This document shows positions 43,620 through 55,001 of a DNA stretch of 60,000 nucleotides, piece by piece. Made by a program: the position numbers and the translations under genes. The stretch's first letter is position 1; each line of letters opens with the position of its first letter. The DNA comes from Polytrichum commune (Eukaryota; Streptophyta; Polytrichopsida; Polytrichales; Polytrichaceae). The DNA is taken from assembly GCA_950295325.1 (NCBI GenBank), contig OX485805.1:5148501-5208500 (forward strand), read 5' to 3'. Below the pieces are notes generated by a model, which searched no databases, was not told the origin of the DNA, and worked only from the letters and a program-made list of their open reading frames with translations.

Positions 43620-45730
43620 TTACTTACCCGAATGACGATGTGGGGAGATTGCCTCGCATTGTTGAATTTGAAAACTAGCATCCTCTAACGTCAAAACCTC
43701 CTCCCGTGTAAGGTTGGTGCCAACCTTCATAGGCCACATAATTGGAAGTTCAGGCCAATCAAGCATCCACTTCTTGCAATCCTTCATGCAATGGTTAATA
43801 TCATTTGTGTAGAACCAAAATTCTATAGGTACGTGGTTGTTGGAATGAAACTCCTTCAAACCTTTGTAAGTTGGTGTGGGTGTGCCATGTTTATTCTTCC
43901 CCACTTTAGCCTTGCATGGATGTCTTGTGTTGACCTACAATGTTTGGCACTCTTTCTTTGACGGATAAGGCAAGGTAAAAATGTGCCATTGGTATCCTGG
44001 ACACTCGGACTCCAATACGCTAGTGGTGCAAAACACTACATTCTCATCATGTGCGAGGGACTCTTCAATGCGTGCCCTGATGGATCCTTTGTTAGGGCGG
44101 GGATGAAATAATTCACCTTGTTTGGACGATGAGAATCATACTTGGACCTTGGTGGCAAATTTGATTTTCTCTTGGTTGATCCAAACGTTTCAGACCCCTC
44201 CAACGCATATGTCTTTGTATTCATATCCTTTACCCTTGCATAAGACCTTATAGTTTTTGCAAGGAGCTTGGGATCACCATTGTGTGCTATAGCTTTGAGC
44301 TTCAATGACGCCTAGTCATGCCTTTTCCCCGAAGATCCACCTTTCAACCATGAATGATAAATTGTGATTTACATGAATGCTCGGATAATGTCATCCATTG
44401 TTGTCTCGTAGAGGCATGTCATTTTGTTACTTGACTATTATAGCCACTTGAAATGCATTGTTTCTGTGAGGTTGCTAGTAGGCATCTCAACACGTTGCTC
44501 CAAAATAAGATCGTGCAATAAATGATGTAAAACAAATATATAACATATAGAAAAGATGGTGGAGCAATGGAAATGATATGTATGCTTGTGCCCCTCCAAA
44601 GGAAAGGATGGATCACCATTACCGCAATTCGTCCTCACAACATTCCAATTTGCATTTGCACTGTCCACCATGAAGCCTTTGAAGTCCACCTTGGAACTAA
44701 TTTTTGAGCATGATTGCATTTAGATTCTCCCAAAACAAGTTATGAGCCTGGGCATCCTCCGATTGCATATCACAACATGCTATAGACAATACCTTGCAAT
44801 GCTTGTTGTTGTAGACATGACATGTCATCGTAGTCCAATCATGGAGTCGCTTAACATGGTTGAATATTATCCAAACATTCTTCATGTGTTTATTGTGTTG
44901 CATGCGTCTAACTAGATCAACACCTCTTCGAGGAAGCTCTACAGACTTCTTGAACATGAACACCTTATTTTTAGATTACCTTAAAAATCTATTGTTGTGC
45001 ACATATTTGAATTCAAAGTGGTCTTAAAGTGTCATAATACTATCCATGGAACCCAATCTACTCCGAATAAATGTTTTGGAACCAACTATAAAGTTCTTGT
45101 AGTTTGTAGAGAATTTATCCATGACCACCTATAATGAAGGGCCATGGAGCTTGATTATTTTCCCTTGGGAGAGGGGGGGGGGGGGGGTTAAGGATGTAAT
45201 CAACGAGAAATTGCTTACTCGTAACCATAACAATCGTTGAATTCTTGGTGGTTGGAGTTCTGGACACCTCATTAGCAACACATTGGAAAGCTATGTCTAG
45301 TTACTCATGACACACTCTAGTGGACACCAGGTCGTCGTGCACACCTAGATGGATACATATCCAAAGATGTTGAATGGATGTATATAATCCTTGCATGATA
45401 GACATTGAAACAAATGGGAGAAACACAACAAACCTTGTATTGAACCCTCAACCCCTCTGGTGGCCCTTTCCCCACAACAAATGCAATTGGTGTAATGTAG
45501 ACCCACTTGGTATTGTTACGAGCTCCACCATTTTGCAACAAGTCCTCACAATAATCGTTAGGGCATTGGAGATGGTCAATGCATGTGGACCTCTTGAAAA
45601 TTAAACCAGAGTCATTTTGGATGTTTGTTGTTTTGGTTATGCACCAAACATATCCGTCATAAATCTTGTCCATGTCATCCATTGCCTTGCCATAAGCATA
45701 AGGAACTCCCCGATCTATAAGTGCCAAAAA
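43620..45730 (-). mobile_element. Decayed Mutator-like DDE transposon ORFs
   Basis: A series of minus-strand ORF pieces reads in one direction. At 45727-45317 there is a Cys-rich part (CIDHLQCPNDYCEDLLQNGG). At 44963-44697 are WTTMTCHVYNNKHCKVLSIA and CCDMQSEDAQAH. At 44719-44438 are FKGFMVDSANANWNVVR and a Cys/His segment. At 44305-43620 lie less characteristic pieces. The spacing of an Asp-containing strand, a GFMVDSA strand and a Cys-His pair resembles the MULE-type DDE core. Stops and frameshifts separate the pieces, and no terminal repeats were found. Assignment to MULE is tentative. Confidence 0.45.
45173..45187. repeat. G homopolymer
   Basis: Fifteen consecutive G; length may be affected by sequencing or assembly error. 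Confidence 0.9.
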
Positions 45731-48427
45731 AAAATGACATCACCATTGACTGGAAGGCAAATACTTGACATCCTATATGACAATGTTATCAAAGTTGATA
45801 CCAATTAAGTCAAACCTAGATCTTCTACAATACTTCATGATTTTGGGTGCATCAAGTATATGGACAATTGTTGAGGTCAAAGCGGGATGAACCGGAGGCT
45901 TTTTGGAGCATGTGTGAGTGTCCGCAATGCTCATATACAATGGCTTATAAAGAGAAGGTGCATTGGAAGGAAGATCTTGTGCAAAAGATGTAGAAGCAAA
46001 CGACAAAGGAGACTTAAATGGGAATATGGAATGGATAGCCATGATGATGGCATGTCGCTAAGGAGCATGACATCTTCCAAAGTTGATTCAATCTTAGCTC
46101 CACACAAGCCATTGCTTTGAAGAGATGTTTTGATGGATTTGATTGTCAACAACATTGTAGATGAATTCATCTGCATCTCAAACAAACCTATGACTTTGTA
46201 AGAGCCTCCACATAACTTCCAAAATGAACCAACATCTTCTTGCGACTTTTGAACCAATATTGTCTCAAACAACACACTAGTGTCATCACCGCAACTCTTG
46301 TTCCACATACATGGTGCCCAACTGAAAGCCAAATTTTAGACTAAGCAAACTCTTATGAACCACAACAATACCATTTAGACCCAATAGAGGGTGCAGGGTA
46401 TGGGGCCATCCATGGCATGAATGGATGTCATTGATAGAGACTTAGGAAAAATATGTGCACAAAAAATGGTCTGCACAAAGAAGGAAACACATATACATTA
46501 CAAAGGGAAAAAGACATTGACTTCTGAGAAGAGAACCACATCAGAATAATTTTTGGTCATTTATATTTGGAATACACTAGCAATATTCAATCAAAGACAA
46601 TGCCAAATTAAACTTCATGAAATGTATGATTTAATAATTGACACAAATAAGAAGGGAACTCTAGTAGGCCAAACCAACACAAACACCAAACCTGTGCACA
46701 TGAAACAAACCATTAATGAAGGCTTCCGTGGTATTGTCAAAGAATGTTGTGAAGGGTATATAAGCACTTGTTTTTTGTATGAAATTCATTTGGAAGTCGA
46801 CTAGAGGAGGCAATGCAATTAGTGAGCGATTTGGGTCATATTGTTTTAGGTGCCAATGCAAGAGAGTGATTATTCGACACCTGCAAGGAGGAGAAGGAAG
46901 AAATGTGGTTTGCAATTTTCAAGCACAAAATGACTCAAGAGGGCTAGAAATGGGTACAAGATTGTGTAGGGTGAAAGATGGTGATTGTCATGTACATTTT
47001 ATTTTATTTTCTGGATGAATTTCAAAGTGTGGTAACATAGTGTAAATAGGTATACTACAAAGCAAAATAACTAAATGACATGTGAATTGCCTAACTATGG
47101 CCGGAGTTTCAGAAAAAGAAGATTTAAGGAGGCCATTGTTTGATAGAAAGAGTTATATCTTTTTAGACCCCACACATGGTTTTTGTTGTAGATATAAGTA
47201 GGATGATGGTGGTGTAGAGCTTTGAACTTTTATGATACCGGAACATTGTCATTTGTTGGCTTTGTCTGTAGGACAAAGACTATGCATCAACTTCTATGTT
47301 TCAAGAGCAAATTTCCTAACCACTTTGTGTTCACACTTGGACGTTACTTGATCCTGCTATTGTTGGTCCAATTTATTTAACATGGATGATGAAAGCTTGC
47401 ATATCTTGGACAACTAACGAACTATTCAACTATTAGTTAACTAGTTGCCTTTCGTAATTATAGTTGTTCGCGATTTGACATGCCAAAAAATGTAGTTAAT
47501 TATAGTTATCTATATGTATAGTTAATTATAGTTGTTCCCTAAAATATATTGAAAAAAATCTAATTGATTATAGTTGGTTATAGGTATAATAAATAACCAT
47601 GAACTGACATGAGCAAAGTATACAACTACAATTGTAGTCTTCCATAAGAAAGGACAGAGCCTCACGGTTCTACTGTTTTCTTATTTTTGGAACAAACACA
47701 ATTTATGTCTTGTAATTTCATAAGTCTGATGCACTTATGTGAAAGCAATGGTTTGAGTGATGAGAAATTCAATTATCTGCACGGTGAATGTACTGGAGTG
47801 TATTCAAGTTTGAGTCATTCATGTGCTACCATTTTATCTACACTCCAATTCGTGAAGCAACAACGAGTAAATCCTTGGTTTCATTTATGAGTTCATCTGT
47901 CGACAATCTTTTTCCAATTCATAGTTTGCTGTATGTTGGATGGTTGATTTATGATGATAGATTAAAACTATGGTCTGTAGCAAGACAGTCCGATTGATTT
48001 GCAATCTTGGAATCCGAGCCAGGGTGATGGCATTGACAAATTAAGAGCTTGCATTATCAAGAATTGATAAGTGGATATTGTAGGTCTATAGTCTTGATAG
48101 GATGGAATTAAATCCGGAGGTGGATTGAGGCTATGGCCTTCATGAAGACAAGCTGTTAAGAAAGTTTTGTTACATCTTTAGATGTAGGCGTGTGTCTTGA
48201 TTCTAAGACGAGTTATCAATTGGAGGATATCAAATGATGTGACGATTTCACGAATTCAGTGGAGAGAAAGAGGAGAAAGTCCTCATTGCATGGTAGTGAA
48301 TTTTTCTTCTTAGAATGTCTTGGATACATACAAGTTGATTGGTGTTATACTGTAGTTACATTCTACCATTATGATTTACGAATGAGGGGGAAGGAGTGAA
48401 GGTGAATCTGGAACTCCGATTGCAGTA
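45731..48427. other. Gene-poor DNA
   Basis: Short ORFs at 45773-46332 (minus) and 46553-47018 (plus) have no recognisable domain; the former may belong to the neighbouring transposon. Repeated TAGTTAATTATAGTT motifs occur around 47450-47580. No gene is identified. Confidence 0.35.
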
Positions 48428-49629
48428 CAGTCTAACCTTGATAATATCACACCATCCGTTTCACCATAAAGTGTGATATAAACAAGGTGTGACATATTTG
48501 ATAATGTCACATTTTGAAGATTTGTGCATAATGTGATATTATCAAAAAAAAAAAGGTAGAAAATCAAAATGAAATTACAATATAAAAAAAAACAAAAAAA
48601 ACAAACACAAGACTTCAATGTTTTTGAATGTAAAATATAATTCAAAATTGTGAATAACAACATGAGCACATCACAATGTGTCATTGAGATCAGCCAATCA
48701 CTAGCTTCCAATGTAGCAACAACAACAAAAACAACAACACAACGAAGAACACCTGCACTGCATGAAGAAACACAAGCCTATGATAGAAAGTGTGCATTTA
48801 AATTCCAAATGAACAATGGTTCATTATATACAAGTGAGCTCGACCATGAGCTTGACTAACCTACCTAGGAGACTGTTTCTACTTATGAGCTTGACTAACC
48901 TACCTAGAAGATTGTTTCTACTTATGAGCTTGACTAACCTACCTAGAAGATTGTTTCTACTTATGAGCTTGACTAACTAATCTAGAAGATTGTTCCTAAT
49001 TGAATGCCCACTTAGGATGAGCGGCTAACACTTATGATCTTACTAGATTCTCCTATGCGACTATTGACTATAGAAACAGTGAAGACCGTGCCACATATCT
49101 TGAGATTTCTACATTGCAAACCAATTGAACTAATTTAGCTTAAGTCGACACTACTCTGTACCAGCTCAGCTAAACCGTAGAACTTAACATCCTAAATTAC
49201 TTCACACAAGCTGAAACCCTCAAAGACACATAGGTGAACACATGTGACGGAAGGTGGGGTGCATAGAGGCCAAGAAGTCTTGGCAGCGCCGTCAAAGACA
49301 ACACCTTTGAGTGCCGTGTATAGACAGCACCGTTCAGGGTTGGTGCACAGAGGCGGCTCATGACCCTTTGAATAACATTGCATTTATCACAGGGGTGGCT
49401 CATGACCCTTTTGGCTACTACAATATGTCCATCCAACCATCACATACAATCCATCCATATTTGATATTATCACATTTACACTACGGATTTTGGAAAAAAA
49501 TAGTGACATTAACAAGGGTGATAGGGATAATAACGAGGGAGTTTTACACTAAGAAAATCGGTTTCAAACTTTTAGGTGACAGTATCAAGGTGTCCCATTA
49601 ACAAGGGTGACATTATCAAGGTTAGACTG
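48428..49629. mobile_element. pogo/mariner-type element with TA duplication
   Basis: The left end reads CAGTCTAACCTTGATAATAT followed by CAC. The right end on the other strand reads CAGTCTAACCTTGATAATGT followed by CAC. The two agree over 23 bases with one mismatch. Both are flanked by TA (48426-48427 and 49630-49631), the Tc1/mariner target site. Extra subterminal copies of TTGATAATRTCAC occur in both orientations on each side. Length is 1202 bp, and there is no transposase ORF. The CAGT terminus plus a GATAAT-type subterminal motif is most like pogo/Tigger elements. Confidence 0.87.
48846..49001. repeat. Four tandem copies of a 39-bp unit
   Basis: The unit contains ATGAGCTTGACTAACCTACC and AGAAGATTGTTTCTACTT. 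It starts at 48846, 48885, 48924 and 48963, exactly 39 bases apart. The fourth copy has several changes. The array lies inside the pogo-type element. Confidence 0.92.
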
Positions 49630-49631
49630 TA

Positions 49632-50100
49632 GCCTTAAGAAAACAAAAGGCATTAAGTTTTGAGAGATAAAGGTAAGTGTTTTACTGTAAGCAATAGTCT
49701 TCTTTGTAGAAGGAATTGATATGCATGGTCTGTGAAGGGTAAACTTCTTGGGATGATTAGAAGAGAAGATGGAAAGACCATGGCTTGATTGATAATTATG
49801 TACGTATTAGGTGAATTGATTGTTAGTTGTCATTGTAGCAAGGAAGAAAGTTATGTTGTGCAAAATACATGGAAGAATCTAAGCGTACATTAAATTATAT
49901 ATATAATTTTATTTTAAAAATGAATTTTGGGTTTGTTTTCTCTGTTTCTCTCTCTAACCTTTGGCAAAAACAAAGCCGAAAGGAAAGTAAATGGCTTGAC
50001 ATTTACTATCGATTGTATACGGACTATGAAGTGGTTGAGAAGACAAATAGGTTCAGTGGTCCACCTATTTGTAAGACTTGGGTCTTGAATTAAGCTTGTA
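49632..50100. other. Intergenic DNA, no gene seen
   Basis: Between the pogo-type element and the third LINE copy I see only short ORFs without family features. Confidence 0.35.
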
Positions 50101-51110
50101 ATGATTTCAGTAACATTCCTCTTAAATTGCATTAGATATCCCTCTTTCCAAAACAACCACTTAGATAAACTCCTCATAATACACATTATACATGCTATCA
50201 AAACATGCACACATATATATTTACCATTACCAAAGTCCATGCCCATACAAACACATACAACAATGATGAAGCTGACAAACTCACCAAACTTGGACACTGA
50301 AACCCAAAATAGTAGTTACCCCATTCCACCATATTGGCCACACAACCCCTTTTTGGCCTGCCATCCCATTGACATTGACCCAACATGACGGCTCCGTCCA
50401 CAATCTCAAACACTACATGGACAAAGAATACAAATCAACATTCATATCACATGCCACCAATACTATTCCCAATGTCCAAAAATGGCTATCCACCAATGAC
50501 CTCCACTTCAAACAATCCAACCTCTTATGGGATGTTGGATGCCCATGGATTACAGATGCCAAACCACCCAAGTCCTCGAATTTCCTTATGGAAGTTTCGT
50601 GGGTAACTATGCCTTCAAACAATATATCTCTCCACTATGTACTCTATGCCCATTCAAAGAAAATGACACATGCCTACATTTACTATCATGTTGCACAAAT
50701 AACACATCAACAATCTCCACACAAACCGATAGAATAAGGCAGTCCACGCAATTGCCAAAACACTCCTTGCCCACCCCACAACATGACGGTTTACACTTAT
50801 AAATGCATGAAAAGTTATAGACAATCCACCGGACAACACCTTACTGGCATGGTTCCTCTCATGCTCATGCTACCTCCCAAGATGTAAGTGCCTAGCCAAA
50901 CTCCGCCCGGATATTCTATGCCTCCAAAGAACTACATAGACAGATAAACTTCCATTCCTACCACGCCCCAACTTGAAAGTACAAATATTTGAATTCACAT
51001 ACCCTAGGGATCAATTTTTACAAATCACCATTACAAGAAAACTAGAAAAACATGACGCCCTTCAAGCGGCATTAATACAACAAGGATAGATGGTTCCCCC
51101 CCCCCTCTTT
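50101..51110 (+). mobile_element. LINE 3'-region remnant, copy C
   Basis: This copy preserves more of the upstream end than copies A and B. A knuckle reads LCTLCPFKENDTCLHLLSCC at about 50630-50690. It is followed in another frame by NKAVHAIAKTLLAHPTT, PPDNTLLAWFLSCSCY and CLAKLRPDILC, then FEFTYPRDQF near 50985. The CxxC-HxxxxC knuckle near the C-terminus is typical of plant non-LTR retrotransposons. Frameshifts and stops break it into at least three frames. No reverse-transcriptase catalytic motif is present. Confidence 0.62.
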
Positions 51111-52419
51111 TTCACAACCAACATTAGAATCTCCCATCAAAAATCTCCCTTGACCTCAAAATCCCTAATTATAATGTCCACAAACTTATGGAAAGCCTCT
51201 CCCCAAATTTCATGAAATTTACGTCCAAAACTAGATCTAGCCATTTGCTTTTGAGGAATACTTTTAAAGATAAGTTTTAAAGATCTCATCTTGGTATTCT
51301 ACATTTGAGTACTCAACACAACAATAAAGGTCACCATGGAAAACATTCAATTTTTATAACAAATGGCTACTACTTTTAGGCATTTGACCAAAAAAACTAT
51401 GGTTTTAGGATACCGCAACGCTTTTTTGGTCCACTTTACCATGCTTACACCCATTTAATATCCAATAAATCTAGTAGAACTAGAATCCTCAAGACCTCTA
51501 AAAAGGACTAGAACACTTCGAATATTTAGAAAATAATTATGGAGATTTAAGCTCATCAAATATGACACCAAGGCAATTGAGCCTTGAATGGACACTAATA
51601 CGTTTATGAAATTACACCTACTCCTCATAGGATACAAAGCACGACATTACTGCAAGAATATTAGCAAATCCAAATGATACATGTAGCCATTCTCCTCACA
51701 ATTTTGAAGTTTGTATGAATAACTTAGTCATGGCAAAGTGAAGATTCTCCTTCTCATTCATTGATCACATAGACCCCCTCGCCCCCCCCCCTCCCCCTTG
51801 TTAATGTTGATTGCAAAATTTTGAGCATACACTAATTTAGTCTCTTCTACCCACATGACTCTTTCGGTGTCTGTTCTTGGATACAACACCTGACTACACA
51901 CCACTCAAATATAGGAGTCGGTTTAGGATGAGTAACCAAATTAGGCCCACTTACTTTATAGGACACACATGTTGACCAATCTTGTCATCACCATATCGAT
52001 AGGAAAACTAACATAATAACATTCTACTTTCAACTTGTCATTTATTATAATCTACAAGCTAGGAGCATATGTGAATATACTTAATTAATTGAATTGATTG
52101 AATTATCTTAATAAATAATAAAAATTGTAAGGGTAGGTGAAATTCATTTGAAATCTATAAAGTATTTACTAATATATATTTTTTCGTCAAAAAATTTGTG
52201 ACGTGTTTTCAATAGAGGTCCATAATTTATTTAGCCATATCAAACTCATTTTCCCATCAAATCGGCCATATAATATACCGTTGGAAAATTCTTACAAACA
52301 TGCTTCTACTGTTATAAAACATATCTCAAAGTTCAAATATATGAACACACAGAAATCCCCCAAATCGTTTGCCTTATTGTTGAGGGATTTGAGCGCAATG
52401 TGCACTTGGGGTGTTCACA
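51111..52419. other. Gene-poor DNA
   Basis: No gene is recognised. C-rich runs occur near 51095 and 51780-51800, and a dispersed repeat relative lies around 51800-51930. Confidence 0.35.
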
Positions 52420-52694
52420 TACTACTGTAGAGGGCTCTCTATTTTGACACAAATTTATTATTCTTGCCTCAATATTTGCCATGTGTCATGCTCGCATTTG
52501 CTAAGATCACTTGCATCCTACGTGGAAATTACAATTTGACAAAGATAAAGAGGAACAAGAGAGCCCTCTAAAGTCTTAGCCTTATGGTTGGTATAGTTGT
52601 CATGTGCCATGCTTGCATTCGCTAAGACCCACTTTCATCTTACGTGAAAATTGCATGCTGACAAAGATAAAATAGAGAGCCCTCTACGGTAGTA
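52420..52694. repeat. Short inverted-end repeat with internal tandem duplication
   Basis: The ends are inverted copies of TACTACYGTAGAGGGCTCTC followed by TATTTT, with one mismatch in 26 bases. Inside, two diverged direct copies of about 130 bp share CATGTGYCATGCT, GCTAAGA, GACAAAGATAAA and GAGAGCCCTCTA. The inner copy of the right end lies near 52555-52572. No target duplication was found, so the superfamily is unassigned. Confidence 0.7.
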
Positions 52695-53390
52695 GCTTTA
52701 TGTTTGGTATACATGTGAGTTACTTGGATATTGTTTTACTATGTGAATATTTAGGAATTTAAGTAACTATATAATGATTATTAATTGGGCTTTCAAGTAT
52801 TTCTTAACACCCATTGGAGGGGGGGGGGGGGTCTGCATACTACATACAAACTAACCTGAGTGCAAGAAGGGGTATTATTTGAGGCAATTGCATCCATAGT
52901 ATACATAAAGAAGAGGTATTATTTTTTGCTAGCGTGTACTTTTAAAAAAGCTATCAAGAATTTTGAAGTAAAGGTATCTCATGTACAAAAGGGGAGCTTG
53001 AGGTTTAGAACTTTTTTGACAATAGAATGTGTTAATTTGTTGTCATATGGTAATAGTCCTCAATGACTACCCTATCCATTCTTGTTAGAGTTTGCACTTG
53101 GGTTTTAGGTTCTTACCCACTAGGCTCTTAAGCACGCATGGGCTCCCTTAAGTTTTGCTCTACAAATTAAGGCTACGTTAATGTGCTCTTGTCTTCATTT
53201 GTTTGATGCAATTGTTCAATTACATGCTATGGACGTCACATGAGTTCAATGACTTTCTCAGTGGAAAGTGAAATATGTAATAAAGGCCAATTTGAGTCTT
53301 GATTTGTAATTTGTATACTTAGTGGAGGCATTTATCACATTGTATCAAAAAGCTTAGTATAAATACATGAATCCATTTTCTAGCATGCCG

Positions 53391-53436
<46 letters not shown>

Positions 53437-54480
53437 CTTTCTTTACAAACCTCTTGTATATAGGGGGTTAAATTTCATAGTGATCCACGTACGTCATTCA
53501 AGTTTCAATGAAGAGTCCACCCCATGGGGGGTGGAAACCTCTATTGTAGAGATAGGGTAGAGATATGGTAGAGATAGGGTAGAAATATGAAGTACGTGCA
53601 ATCATGGGTTTATTCCAAGGGGGGCTATGAAGTAATGTATGGTATAATCCCCATATTCTACTTAGATTATTGTTGGACAATTGGGGGATTATACCATGGA
53701 AGAACATAAAGCAAGGTATTGATTCACACTATTCACAAATACAAGTAGGACAATGCAATGCCTCACAATGCATGATGTAGCTTTGCATTCTTAACATGTG
53801 CTCAAAATCATAGACTAGAACATCACACAATTCATCTTGAATCTACCTATTGAATTTTTATTTGATCCTTTTGTATCTATGGGTCTGAAAGTTTATTAAG
53901 CAATTATCTCATATCAAAGAGAAGGTATGCTGATATGTTGTATATACCCTTATGACCTTGATGATCGAAATCCCAAGTATGTAGTTGCATGCAAGGGCAC
54001 ACATGTTGAGCAACATTATCGTATTCAACCAACTTAAAATTTTTACTTGAAGAATATGTCAATTTCAGACTTGGTCAATTTCAACTTAATGAACGAAATA
54101 TGAAAGAATGTAGCTCAAATTCACATGTTTGTGTTCTAAGAGGCCCATATTGACCTTCATAAACGTTTAGGGGTTTAAGGATTAAGGACACCAACAACAT
54201 ATATAGATGTGACCTTCAAAACCCATCACAAGCGAAACTTGTTGACCCCATTGTAAATGAGTGAAGCACAATGCCACAATTAACGGAAAATATTTAAAAA
54301 TGTAGCTTAAATACACTACACGCTTATTACGGGCTAAGGAAAAGGGACAACAATCCCATGTTGCCATCTCGAAAAGCTTCCTTTTCTAAGTGAGACTTAC
54401 TTGGTGCTTCCCACTTGGAAATGAGTGAAGCCCAGTGCTAACTGAAGACCGCAATGGCAGCTTCATCCTTAGGCCGACGA
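52695..54480. other. Gene-poor DNA with simple repeats
   Basis: A G run at 52819-52831 and a TTA microsatellite at 53391-53436 are present. Around 53545-53590 short units of the type GAGATAGGGTA repeat. An inverted pair (ATGGTATAATCCCC near 53638 and its complement near 53685) could form a small hairpin. No gene is seen. Confidence 0.4.
53391..53436. repeat. TTA microsatellite
   Basis: About fourteen TTA units, the first slightly imperfect. Confidence 0.95.
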
Positions 54481-55001
54481 ATGCAGGAAACTTCATCCGT
54501 ATTGCTTCTGCCCGTGCCCAATTGTGTCTGCCCGTGCCAAATTGTGTCCCTCGGGCAGTCGCCCACGCGAGCGAAACCGAACGTGCGACGTGAATGCGGG
54601 CAGCTGCGGCCATAAACACGAATCACGACTCTCTCTCTCTCTCTCTCTCTGTGTCTCTCTCTCTCCATGGCTCGTCTGCATTGTTCTTGGCCTTCGATCC
54701 TTCTCGAATTGCTCTAAGAATGGCCATGACCACAGGCCACGAGGAGTTCCAGGACAAATTTCTGTCACTAATTTTCTGTATCACAAGGCATCACAATTAG
54801 AAGACGTGACAGCCCTGACAAGAGCTTTTCAAATTGCTCGAATTATTTTACTCCAGCATCAGAGATTGGTGTCTCTTGATGTCTTTGATGATGGACGGTG
54901 CACGGAACACACGGAGTAATCTTGCTGGCTAATTTGAGGTTCTAACGAAGAACAGAGAGAAATGCGCGTGGAAGTGTTGGAACTTTTCAAGTGCAGCGAA
55001 G
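54481..55001 (+). promoter_or_regulatory. Upstream region of the GT61 gene with a CT microsatellite
   Basis: A CT/GT-rich simple repeat at 54629-54675 lies about 330 bases before the start codon. Local GC content rises compared with the DNA to the left. CT-rich tracts are common in plant core promoters and leaders, so this is the probable promoter/5' leader. No TATA box stands out. Confidence 0.4.

Noticed and set aside
50101-50388. 95-codon ORF as a host gene
   Set aside because: It adjoins the LINE copy and shares its composition; no independent support.
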